Below are positions 17,865-25,222 of a stretch of 64,000 nucleotides of DNA, one piece after another (within the stretch, counting starts at the first letter, position 1; every line of letters starts with the position of its first letter). A program made the translations under genes and the position numbers. The notes beneath the pieces are model-generated. The model ran no database searches, had not been told where the DNA came from, and was given only the letters and a program-made list of their open reading frames with translations. The DNA is from Nocardioides silvaticus (lineage in GTDB: Bacteria; Actinomycetota; Actinomycetes; Propionibacteriales; Nocardioidaceae), in assembly GCF_003160695.1 (NCBI RefSeq), contig NZ_QGDD01000005.1, positions 270,655 to 334,654 of the forward strand. Direction: 5' to 3'.

Positions 17865-19453
17865 CCGACCGCAGGACAGCGATGCTCGAGAAGATCGAGT
17901 CGCTCCACGCCGAGCAGGCCAAGGCGGTCGAGGCCGGCGGCAAGTACATCGCCCGCCACAAGGAGCGCGGCAAGCTCACCGCCCGCGAGCGGATCGAGCT
18001 GCTCGTCGACGAGGGCTCGGCGTTCCTCGAGCTGATGCCGCTCGCCGGGTGGGGCAGCGACTTCCCCGTCGGCGCGAGCATGGTCACCGGCATCGGCGTG
18101 GTCGAGGGCGTGGAGTGCCTGATCGTCGCCAACGACCCGACGGTGAAGGGCGGGGCCCTCAACCCGTGGTCGCTGCGCAAGTCCTTCCGGGCGAGCGAGA
18201 TCGCCGAGAAGAACGGCCTGCCGACGATCAACCTCACCGAGTCCGGCGGCGCCGACCTCCCGACGCAGAAGGAGATCTTCATCCCGGGCGGTCGCGGGTT
18301 CCGCGACCTCACGCGCGCCTCGGCGCGCAAGCAGCCGACGATCTCGGTCGTCTTCGGCAACTCCACCGCCGGCGGCGCCTACGTGCCCGGCATGAGCGAC
18401 TACGTGATCATGGTCAAGGAACGGGCCAAGGTGTTCCTCGCCGGCCCGCCGTTGGTGAAGATGGCCACCGGCGAGGAGACCGACGACGAGTCGCTCGGCG
18501 GCGCCGAGATGCACTCGCGGATCTCGGGCTCCTCGGACTTCCTCGCCGCCGACGAGCACGACGCGATCCGGCAGGCGCGCCGCGTCGTCGCCCGCCTCAA
18601 CTGGCGCAAGAGGGGCGCGGCGCCCGACCCCGCGTCGTACGCCGAGCCGGACCTCGACCCCGAGGAGCTGCTCGACCTCATCCCCACCGACCTCAAGGAG
18701 CCCTTCGACCCGCGCGAGGCGATCCTGCGGATCGTCGACGGGGTCTCGACAGGCTCGACCACCGGGCCCGACAACCTGGTCGCGTTCGACGAGTTCAAGC
18801 CGCTCTACGGCACCTCCCTCTGCGTCGGCTGGGCCCGGCTGCACGGCCACGAGATCGGCATCCTCGCCAACGCGCGCGGGGTCCTGATGTCGGAGGAGGC
18901 GCAGAAGGCCGCGCAGTTCATCCAACTGGCCAACCAGAAGGACACGCCGCTGCTGTTCCTGCACAACACCACCGGCTACATGGTCGGCACCGACTACGAG
19001 CAGGGCGGGATCATCAAGCACGGCGCGCTGATGATCAACGCGGTCTCGAACTCCACCGTGCCGCACCTGACGGTGATCATGGGCGCGTCGTACGGCGCCG
19101 GCAACTACGGCATGAACGGCCGCGCCTACGACCCGCGGTTCCTCTTCACCTGGCCGTCCGCGAAGTCGTCGGTGATGGGGCCGCAGCAGCTCGCCGGCGT
19201 GCTGGAGATCGTGGCGCGCGAGTCGGCCGAGAAGAAGGGCGAGGTGTTCGACGCCGAGGGCTTCAAGGCGATCAAGGAGATGGTCGAGGCCCAGATCGAG
19301 GAGCAGTCGCTGCCCTACGTGCTGTCCGGGATGGTCTACGACGACGGCGTCATCGACCCGCGCGACACCCGCACCGTCCTGGGCATCTGCCTGTCCGTCA
19401 TCGACAACCAGCCGATCGAGGGCGCCCTCAGCTTCGGCGTCTTCAGGATGTGA
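17861..19453 (+). CDS. Acyl-CoA carboxylase beta subunit (carboxyltransferase; MCC/geranyl-CoA carboxylase type)
   Basis: The 530-residue protein transfers CO2 from carboxybiotin to an acyl-CoA. The N-half carries the acyl-CoA site (GGAYVPGMSDYVIMVKERAK, GPPLVKMATGEE), and the C-half carries the carboxybiotin site (FLHNTTGYMVGTDYEQGG, MGASYGAGNYGMNGRAYDPR). The long MCC-like form, together with AtuA and two IVD-type dehydrogenases, suggests a 3-methylcrotonyl-, geranyl- or related 3-methylenoyl-CoA. Residues 294-301 (VSTGSTTG) are encoded by a dispersed repeat inserted between the two halves. It is coupled to the SRPBCC gene (ATGA overlap). The alpha subunit follows after a repeat-filled gap. 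Confidence 0.92.
   Translation: MTDRRTAMLEKIESLHAEQAKAVEAGGKYIARHKERGKLTARERIELLVDEGSAFLELMPLAGWGSDFPVGASMVTGIGVVEGVECLIVANDPTVKGGALNPWSLRKSFRASEIAEKNGLPTINLTESGGADLPTQKEIFIPGGRGFRDLTRASARKQPTISVVFGNSTAGGAYVPGMSDYVIMVKERAKVFLAGPPLVKMATGEETDDESLGGAEMHSRISGSSDFLAADEHDAIRQARRVVARLNWRKRGAAPDPASYAEPDLDPEELLDLIPTDLKEPFDPREAILRIVDGVSTGSTTGPDNLVAFDEFKPLYGTSLCVGWARLHGHEIGILANARGVLMSEEAQKAAQFIQLANQKDTPLLFLHNTTGYMVGTDYEQGGIIKHGALMINAVSNSTVPHLTVIMGASYGAGNYGMNGRAYDPRFLFTWPSAKSSVMGPQQLAGVLEIVARESAEKKGEVFDAEGFKAIKEMVEAQIEEQSLPYVLSGMVYDDGVIDPRDTRTVLGICLSVIDNQPIEGALSFGVFRM
18742..18766 (+). repeat. In-frame dispersed palindromic repeat in carboxylase beta subunit
   Basis: The 25-bp copy (GGTCTCGACAGGCTCGAC then CACCGGG) is read as VSTGSTTG. 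It lies in the interdomain linker of the carboxyltransferase. Its ends are imperfectly palindromic (GGT..TCGA / TCGA..ACC). Confidence 0.85.
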
Positions 19454-19462
19454 GCGGCGCAG

Positions 19463-19556
19463 TGGTTCGCGAGGAACGAGCGGAGCGCGTGCGCGACGCC
19501 AGGTCGAGCAAGGCCTGCGACCGAGGAACGAGGTCGCACCGGCCGCGTCGAGACAT
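19463..19556. repeat. Composite palindromic repeat between carboxylase subunit genes
   Basis: This gap of about 120 bp contains a REP-like block. It has GAGGAACGAGCGGAGCGC at the left, a hairpin TGCGACC (19516-19522) / GGTCGCA (19532-19538), two GAGGAACGAG copies, and an end GTCGAGACATCACC resembling the terminus of the other repeats. It separates the only two genes of this operon that do not overlap. Confidence 0.65.
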
Positions 19557-19577
19557 CACCGACCTTGGAGGAACATC

Positions 19578-21521
19578 GTGACGACTCAGCGGGTCCTCGT
19601 CGCCAACCGCGCGGAGATCGCCTCCCGCGTCTTTCGCACCTGCCGTCGCCTCGGCATCGACACCGTCGCGGTCTTCTCCGACGCCGATGCCGACCTGCCC
19701 TACGTGGCCGAGGCCGACCTCGCCGTCCACCTCCCCGGCACCGCCCCCTCCGACACCTACCTGCGCGCCGACCTCGTCATCGCCGCGGCGGAGCGGACCG
19801 GGGCGACCGCGATCCACCCGGGCTACGGGTTCCTCTCGGAGAACGCCGACTTCGCCCGTCAAGTCGTCGACGCCGGGCTGCTGTGGATCGGACCCGACCC
19901 CGCCTCGATCGAGCAGATGGGCTCGAAGATCGAGAGCAAGAAGCTGATGGAGGCGGCCGGGGTGCCGGTGCTCTCGGCGCCGTCGTCGCCGACCGAGGGC
20001 GACCTCCCGCTGCTGGTGAAGGCCTCCGCCGGAGGCGGCGGCCGCGGCATGCGCGTCGTCCGCTCGCTGGACGCGCTGGCGGGCGAGATCGAGAAGGCCG
20101 AGGCAGAGGCGCTCTCGGCGTTCGGCGACGGCACGGTGTTCGTCGAGCCGTACGTCGAGAACGGTCGCCACGTCGAGGTCCAGGTCGTCGGCCACCCGTC
20201 CGGCGTCCTCGTCCTCGGCGAGCGCGACTGCTCGGTCCAGCGTCGCCACCAGAAGGTGGTCGAGGAGGCCCCGGCCCCCGCCCTGCCCGAGGAGACCCGC
20301 GCCGCCCTGCACTCCGCGGCGAAGGCGGCCGCCGAGGCGATCGACTACCGCGGCGCCGGCACGGTGGAGTTCCTCTACGACCCGGCGCGGGACGGCTTCT
20401 GGTTCCTGGAGATGAACACGCGCCTCCAGGTCGAGCACCCCGTCACCGAGGAGGTGTACGACGTCGACCTGGTCCAGCTGCAGCTCGAGTGCGCCGGGGT
20501 CGTCCCTGCCCAGCCGGTGGTCGAGGTGCGGGGCGCACCGGAGGGCCACGCCATCGAGGTCCGCCTCTATGCCGAGGACCCGGCGGCCGACTACGCGCCG
20601 CAGGTCGGCACCCTCGACCGGTTCGAGTTCCCCGAGGTCGAGGGGCTGCGCGTCGAGGCCGGGTTCGCCAGCGGCTCGGTGGTCTCGCCGTTCTACGACG
20701 CGATGCTGGCCAAGCTGGTCGTCGCGGCCCCGACCCGCGACGACGCTGCCCGGCGGCTTGTCTCGGTGCTGCGCCGGGCCCGCCTGCACGGGCTGCGGAC
20801 CAACCGCGACCAGCTGGTCGCCGTACTCACCGACGAGCGGTTCCTCTCCGGCGACGTCTCCACGGCGCTGCTCGCCTCCGGCCCGTTGGTCGAGGAGCAG
20901 CCCCCGCGCGACGCGGACCTCTCGCGGGTCGTCGCCGCGCTGGCGTGGACCGAGGCGCGGCGCGCCGGCGCCCGGGTGCAGCAGCGGATCCCCGCCGGCT
21001 TCCGCAACGTGGTCAGCCAACCGCAGCGGGTGGAGTTCGCCGACGACACCGTCGCGGAGTGGTGGGGAGAGCGCACCGGCTACCGGGTGGACGGCGCGGT
21101 CGTGGTGTCGGTCTCGACAGGCTCGACCACCGGCTGCGAGGTCGTGCTCGACGTCGACGGCGTGCGCCGCCGCTACGAGGTCGCGATCAACGGCAACCGG
21201 ATCGATGTCGACGGTCCGGACGGCCACGTCGCGCTGGAGCGCAAGCCGCGGTTCGTCGACCCCGCGACGCAGGTGGCCGCCGGCTCCCTGCTCGCCCCGA
21301 TGCCCGGCAGCGTGGTCGCGATCCACGCCCAGGTCGGCGACGAGGTCGCCGAGGGCCAGCCCATCCTCGTGATGGAGGCCATGAAGATGCAGCACACCAT
21401 CTCCGCGCCGTACGCCGGCGCGGTCACCGAGCTCGCCGCCACCACCGGCCAGCAGGTGGAGGCGGGCACCGTGCTCGCCGTCGTGACTCCCGCCGGAAAC
21501 GAAATCGAAGGAACCGACTGA
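19578..21521 (+). CDS. Acyl-CoA carboxylase alpha subunit (biotin carboxylase + biotin carrier)
   Basis: The 647-residue protein combines biotin carboxylase and BCCP. The N-domain starts RVLVANRAEIASRVFRTCRR, the ATP-grasp has ASAGGGGRGMR and FLEMNTRLQVEHPVTEE, and the C-terminal carrier has the biotin Lys603 in VMEAMKMQH. With the upstream beta subunit it forms the acyl-CoA carboxylase. Residues about 511-518 (VSTGSTTG) come from the dispersed repeat, inserted in the linker between the BC and carrier domains. The GTG start has GGAGGA 6 nt upstream. It ends with a TGATG overlap onto the next gene. Confidence 0.93.
   Translation: MTTQRVLVANRAEIASRVFRTCRRLGIDTVAVFSDADADLPYVAEADLAVHLPGTAPSDTYLRADLVIAAAERTGATAIHPGYGFLSENADFARQVVDAGLLWIGPDPASIEQMGSKIESKKLMEAAGVPVLSAPSSPTEGDLPLLVKASAGGGGRGMRVVRSLDALAGEIEKAEAEALSAFGDGTVFVEPYVENGRHVEVQVVGHPSGVLVLGERDCSVQRRHQKVVEEAPAPALPEETRAALHSAAKAAAEAIDYRGAGTVEFLYDPARDGFWFLEMNTRLQVEHPVTEEVYDVDLVQLQLECAGVVPAQPVVEVRGAPEGHAIEVRLYAEDPAADYAPQVGTLDRFEFPEVEGLRVEAGFASGSVVSPFYDAMLAKLVVAAPTRDDAARRLVSVLRRARLHGLRTNRDQLVAVLTDERFLSGDVSTALLASGPLVEEQPPRDADLSRVVAALAWTEARRAGARVQQRIPAGFRNVVSQPQRVEFADDTVAEWWGERTGYRVDGAVVVSVSTGSTTGCEVVLDVDGVRRRYEVAINGNRIDVDGPDGHVALERKPRFVDPATQVAAGSLLAPMPGSVVAIHAQVGDEVAEGQPILVMEAMKMQHTISAPYAGAVTELAATTGQQVEAGTVLAVVTPAGNEIEGTD
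21110..21133 (+). repeat. In-frame dispersed repeat in carboxylase alpha subunit
   Basis: This 24-bp copy of the GTCTCGACAGGCTCGACC-type element is translated VSTGSTTG. It is placed in the same reading frame as the copies in the beta subunit and the TIGR03084 gene. Confidence 0.85.
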
Positions 21522-22687
21522 TGACGATCAACTTCACCGAGCCCGAGGAGCGCGTCGCCCTGCGCGAGGCGGTCAAGAAGCTGGCCAGCAAGTACGGGCG
21601 CGAGTTCGTCGAGAAGCAGGCCCGCGAGGGCGGCAAGATGACCGAGATGTGGCTCGAGATGGGCCAGGCGGGGTTCCTCGGCGTCAACATCCCCGAGGAG
21701 CACGGCGGTGGCGGTGGCGGCATGGCCGACCTCGCCGCGGTGCTGGAGGAGGCCTCGGCCGCCGGCGCTCCGCTGCTGATGATGGTCGTCTCGCCGGCGA
21801 TCTGCGGCTCGATCATCACCCGCTGCGGCACCGAGGAGCAGAAGGCCCGCTGGTTGCCCGGCATCGCCGACGGCACCCTGCTGATGGCCTTCGGCATCAC
21901 CGAGGCCGACGCCGGCTCCAACGCCCACAACATCACGACCACCGCCACCCGCGACGGCGACGAGTGGGTCCTCAACGGGCAGAAGATCTTCATCTCCGGC
22001 GTCGACGAGGCCCAGTCGGTGCTGATCGTCGCCCGCACCCAGGACGCCAAGACCGGCAAGCTCAAGCCCGCGCTGTTCGTCGTCCCCACCGACGCCGCCG
22101 GCTTCACCAAGCAGCCGATCCCGATGTCGTGGGAGGCGCCCGAGAAGCAGTTCACTCTCTTCCTCGACGACGTCCGCCTCCCCGTCGACGCCCTCGTCGG
22201 GGACGAGGACGGCGGCCTCTGGCAGCTGTTCGCCGGCCTCAACCCCGAGCGCATCATGGGCGCCGCCCTGTCCTGCGGCATGGCGCGCTATTGCATCGAC
22301 AAGGCCGTCGACTACGCGAAGACCCGCAGCGTCTGGAAGGACCAGCCGATCGGCGCCCACCAGGGCATCCAGCACCCGATCGCCAAGGTCAAGATCGAGC
22401 TCGAGCAGGCCCGCCTGCTCTGGCAGAAGGCTGCCGCCCTCTACGACGCCGGCGACGACTTCGGCGCCGGCGAGTACGCCAACATGGCCAAGTACGCCGG
22501 CGGCGAGGTCTCCTGCAACGCCGCCGACGTCGCCGTCCACACCCACGGCGGCAACGGCCTCACCGTCGAGTACGGCCTCGGCAACCTGCTCGTCGCCTCG
22601 CGACTCGGCCGGATCGCCCCGGTGAGCCGCGAGATGATCCTCAACTTCGTCGCCATGCACACGCTGGGGCTGCCCAAGTCGTACTGA
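21521..22687 (+). CDS. Acyl-CoA dehydrogenase, second of the operon
   Basis: The 388-residue flavoenzyme has MAFGITEADAGSNAHNITT (FAD/substrate loop), GQKIFISGVDEAQSV and HGGNGLTVEYGLGNLL. The MCAD-type catalytic Glu position reads APVS, so the base is not there. A Glu in LNPERIMGAALSC fits the IVD-type location. It is divergent in sequence from the first dehydrogenase, so the two probably act on different steps or chain lengths of the same pathway. It overlaps the carboxylase alpha stop by 1 bp and is the last gene of the operon. Confidence 0.9.
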   Translation: MTINFTEPEERVALREAVKKLASKYGREFVEKQAREGGKMTEMWLEMGQAGFLGVNIPEEHGGGGGGMADLAAVLEEASAAGAPLLMMVVSPAICGSIITRCGTEEQKARWLPGIADGTLLMAFGITEADAGSNAHNITTTATRDGDEWVLNGQKIFISGVDEAQSVLIVARTQDAKTGKLKPALFVVPTDAAGFTKQPIPMSWEAPEKQFTLFLDDVRLPVDALVGDEDGGLWQLFAGLNPERIMGAALSCGMARYCIDKAVDYAKTRSVWKDQPIGAHQGIQHPIAKVKIELEQARLLWQKAAALYDAGDDFGAGEYANMAKYAGGEVSCNAADVAVHTHGGNGLTVEYGLGNLLVASRLGRIAPVSREMILNFVAMHTLGLPKSY

Positions 22688-22714
22688 CCTGGATTGCGCG
22701 AGCCACCTTCAGTC

Positions 22715-22769
22715 GCCGACCCGGCGCAAGCTCGCACATGAAGAGCGCCGACCCGTCGCAAGCTCGCAC
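22715..22769. repeat. Short direct repeat between convergent genes
   Basis: GCCGACCCGGCGCAAGCTCG and its one-mismatch copy, each extended by CAC to 23 bp, start at 22715 and 22747, 32 bp apart. They lie downstream of the acyl-CoA dehydrogenase gene and before the convergent epimerase gene. No clear terminator hairpin was found here. Confidence 0.5.
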
Positions 22770-22785
22770 GGGGGGCGGGTCGGGC

Positions 22786-23772
22786 TCAGTCGAGGGTGGC
22801 GCGCAGGGCGTCCAGCGCCGAGTGCTGCGGCGTCCACCCCAGCTCGGTCTTCGCCTTGGTGGTGTCCATGATCGCCGGGTGGCTCAGCGCCTCCACCCAC
22901 TGTGCCGTCGGAGGCAGCGGCAGCTTCGCCGCGGCCCGGGCAGCCGCGGCGACGGGTCCACCGGGGATCGGGACGGGACGGAGGCCGGCCTCGCGCGCCA
23001 GGTCCACGAGGCTCAGGACGTCGTCGGCGGCGATGTTGTAGGCGCCTGCAGGGCCCGCTCCGACCGTGCACCGGAGCAGCGCGCTCGCCACGTCGTCCTG
23101 GTGGATGAGCTGGACCGGCAGGTCGGGGACGAGGGCGGGGAGGGCCGGCAGGCGTCGTACGCCCTTCTGCAGGCCACCGGCGATCCAGGCCAGCGCCTGC
23201 GGGAGCTGGACCTTCGCTCCGACGGCGTCCGGGCCGAGGACGATCGGCGGCCGGAGGAGGTAGAGCTCCACGTCCGGGTGATCGGCGGCCGCCTCGCCGA
23301 GGAGGTGCTCGAGCTCGGCCTTCTCCTGCGCGTAGAAGAGCTTCTCGGCGGGCCGGGTCGCCCAGTCCTCCGGGATCCCGATCGGGTTGTCGCGGTGGAA
23401 GCCGTAGGCGGCGATCGACGAGGCGTAGACGAACCGCCGTGCGCCTGCCTCCGCGGCCGCCCGAAAGGCGTTGAGGGTGCCCTCGACGTTGATCGCCCCG
23501 GTCGTCTGCTTGTTGCCGCCGACGATCAGGAACGCGAGGTGGACGACCACGTCGGCGCCCTCGAACGCGGCACGGAGGGCGTCCGGGTCGCGCACGTCGC
23601 CCTGGCGGTACTCCATCTTCGACCACCCACGGGCCCCGGGGTCGAACGGCCGCCGCGCGATCCCGACGACGCGCCCGACCCGGTCGTCCTCCTCCAGCAA
23701 CGGCATCAACGCCGAGCCGAACGTGCCGGTCGGTCCCGTGACCGCGACGCTGAGCCCGTCGCCGGCAACCAT
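22786..23772 (-). CDS. NAD-dependent epimerase/dehydratase (extended SDR)
   Basis: The 328-residue Rossmann protein has the cofactor motif VTGPTGTFG near residue 12, an NN-type HLAFLIVGG segment, and a YxxxK-type catalytic pair in FYAQEK after YASSIAAYG. It is atypical in that the first Tyr (IAAYGFH) is not followed by Lys at +4, so the active-site assignment is tentative. The substrate, either a nucleotide sugar or a small ketone/alcohol, cannot be deduced. It lies 13 bp downstream of a small hypothetical gene on the same strand. Confidence 0.8.
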   Translation of the reverse strand: MVAGDGLSVAVTGPTGTFGSALMPLLEEDDRVGRVVGIARRPFDPGARGWSKMEYRQGDVRDPDALRAAFEGADVVVHLAFLIVGGNKQTTGAINVEGTLNAFRAAAEAGARRFVYASSIAAYGFHRDNPIGIPEDWATRPAEKLFYAQEKAELEHLLGEAAADHPDVELYLLRPPIVLGPDAVGAKVQLPQALAWIAGGLQKGVRRLPALPALVPDLPVQLIHQDDVASALLRCTVGAGPAGAYNIAADDVLSLVDLAREAGLRPVPIPGGPVAAAARAAAKLPLPPTAQWVEALSHPAIMDTTKAKTELGWTPQHSALDALRATLD

Positions 23773-23785
23773 GGGCGGGCCGGTC

Positions 23786-24148
23786 CTACTTCCCGGGTCC
23801 GGACGCGGCGGGTCCGTCGGCGCTCACGACCTCGGCCACGTCGGCCGGCGTGACGGTGACGCTGCTGGGGTCGGCCGCAGCGTCGATCCCGGTGATCGGC
23901 TTGCTCGTGGCCTTCTTCGTGCGCTTCGCCTTGGGCTTCGCGACCGGCGCGGGGTCGATGCCGGCCTCCTCGGTGACGTTCACCGGCTCGGGCTGCGCTG
24001 CCGGAGCTTCCTCAGCGGAGCGGTTGCCGAGCAGAGACGTCACTGCTCCTGCGGCCGCGCCCACGGTCGACCTGCCGATCGCCACGGGCGTCTTCAGCGA
24101 TCCGACAGCTACGGACTTGATCATGCCGATGGGGTTCTTGATGGCCAC
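23786..24148 (-). CDS. Hypothetical Lys/Ala/Pro-rich protein
   Basis: The 120-residue product has an N-terminal segment with small residues that could lie against a membrane (IGMIKSVAVGSLKTPVAIGR, then STVGAAAGAVTSLLG). A Pro/Lys-rich tail follows, with AKPKAKRTKKATSKP, and an acidic end. The basic stretch could contact nucleic acid or polyphosphate. No domain is recognised. The GTG at 24148 is preferred because GGAGGA lies 5-6 nt upstream. It precedes and is probably cotranscribed with the epimerase gene. Confidence 0.55.
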   Translation of the reverse strand: MAIKNPIGMIKSVAVGSLKTPVAIGRSTVGAAAGAVTSLLGNRSAEEAPAAQPEPVNVTEEAGIDPAPVAKPKAKRTKKATSKPITGIDAAADPSSVTVTPADVAEVVSADGPAASGPGK

Positions 24149-24283
24149 AGTGTTCCTCCGATGTCTGTCGAACCGGGCAGGTCGCCCGGTGACGGGACCG
24201 GGCTGTACCCGATCCCGCCGCCGACACGCGTCGGCGGCAGCGGTGCCGGTGTGCTGTCCGCCACCATCCGGGAGGATCGGGGC

Positions 24284-24706
24284 ATGACCTCGTGGACACC
24301 CGGCTGGGACGCGTTCCCGGCAGCCCTGCTCGAGTTCTGGACCGAGCGGCACCTCTGCTCGATCAGCAGCGTGCGCCCGGACGGCCGGCCGCACGCGGTG
24401 CCGGTCGGGGTGGCGCTCGACCACGAGCAGCAGTGCGCCTGGGTGATCACCAGCAGGAGCGCGCGGAAGGTGCGCAACATCCAGGCCGGGCCTGCGGACG
24501 GGTTGCCGGTCGCGGCGTGCCAGGTCGACGGGCGGCGCTGGTCGACGCTCGAGGGGCGGGCGCGGGTGCTCACCGACGCCGACGCCGTACGACGCGCCGA
24601 GCACTGCTACGCGAACCGCTACCGCGTCCCACGCGAGAACCCAGACCGGGTCGCGATCCGGATCGAGGTCGACCGGTTCCTCCTGTCGAGCACGCTGGCG
24701 CCCTGA
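24284..24706 (+). CDS. Pyridoxamine-5'-phosphate-oxidase-like (PPOX/FDOR) protein, probably F420- or FMN-binding
   Basis: The 140-residue split-barrel protein has the typical opening (FWTERHLCSISSVRPDGRPHAVPVG, seen as FWTERHLCSIS and RPDGRPHAVPVG) and SRSARKVRNIQ, the segment that contacts the cofactor phosphate in F420-dependent FDORs. The actinobacterial setting and the F420-type LLM enzyme at 3980 make F420 plausible. The substrate is unknown. GGAGG stands 9 nt before the ATG. The stop codon lies inside a perfect terminator hairpin. Confidence 0.75.
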   Translation: MTSWTPGWDAFPAALLEFWTERHLCSISSVRPDGRPHAVPVGVALDHEQQCAWVITSRSARKVRNIQAGPADGLPVAACQVDGRRWSTLEGRARVLTDADAVRRAEHCYANRYRVPRENPDRVAIRIEVDRFLLSSTLAP

Positions 24707-24728
24707 GGAGTCAGCCTCAGGGCGCCAG
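24695..24728. terminator. Bidirectional terminator, 14-bp perfect stem
   Basis: CTGGCGCCCTGAGG (24695-24708) pairs perfectly with 24715-24728 around the 6-nt loop AGTCAG. The left arm contains the last codons and TGA stop of the PPOX gene. A second GGCGCCAGGG follows directly. It separates two convergent genes and has no U-tract, as is usual in actinobacteria. Confidence 0.8.
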
Positions 24729-24746
24729 GGCGCCAGGGTGGTCAGG

Positions 24747-25127
24747 TCAGGCGACGGGCCGCGCTGCGTTCCGGGCCGCGCCACGGGCGTGGCCCGGGAC
24801 GACGAAGCCGGTCTCGTAGGCGGCGACGACGAGCTGCACCCGGTCGCGGGCCCCGAGCTTCGCGAGCAGGCTGGCGACGTGCGACTTCACCGTCGGGAGG
24901 GAGATGAACAGCTCGCCGGCGATCTCGGCGTTGGAGAGGCCGCGGGCGATCAGCCGGAGCACCTCGGCCTCGCGCTGGGACACCTTGGTCGGGCGCTCCG
25001 GCGGAGGCATCGGGACCGACCGCAGCTCGACCCGACGACCCGGGGTGGGGGTGCGGGGCGCTCCGACGGGTCGGGAGGCGGGCGGCGGCTCGAGCCGGGT
25101 CCGTCGGGCGTGAACGGGGGCGGTCAT
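24747..25127 (-). CDS. LuxR-type HTH protein without receiver domain
   Basis: The 126-residue protein has a Pro/Arg-rich N-terminal half with no receiver fold, followed by a complete LuxR/NarL DNA-binding domain at about residues 48-108 (VSQREAEVLRLIARGLSNAEI, broken here as VSQREAEVLRLIARG and LSNAEIAGELFIS). The start ATG at 25127 is consistent with the divergent promoter region. It resembles the output half of a response regulator, acting as a stand-alone DNA-binding protein. It is divergent from a BTAD/NB-ARC regulator and ends facing the terminator at 24695. Confidence 0.75.
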   Translation of the reverse strand: MTAPVHARRTRLEPPPASRPVGAPRTPTPGRRVELRSVPMPPPERPTKVSQREAEVLRLIARGLSNAEIAGELFISLPTVKSHVASLLAKLGARDRVQLVVAAYETGFVVPGHARGAARNAARPVA

Positions 25128-25190
25128 CGGGGTGTTTCCTCTCGGTCCGGAGCCCTCGGGGCGGGCTGTGAGAGAAGACTCCCCAGCAGT

Positions 25191-25208
25191 GCTCAAATTC
25201 CGCTCAAT
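25191..25208 (+). promoter_or_regulatory. Candidate SARP box: two heptamers at 11-bp period
   Basis: GCTCAAA (25191-25197) and GCTCAAT (25202-25208) are direct heptamers separated by 4 bp. This is the geometry recognised by SARP/BTAD-type winged-helix regulators. They lie 14 bp before the start codon of the BTAD regulator, suggesting autoregulation, or control of the divergent LuxR gene. Confidence 0.45.
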
Positions 25209-25222
25209 TCGCTCTCGAGCTG

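Noticed and set aside
22688..22785. Terminator between acyl-CoA dehydrogenase and epimerase
   Set aside because: Only a direct repeat and a weak CGGCGC/GCGCCG pairing are present; no convincing stem.
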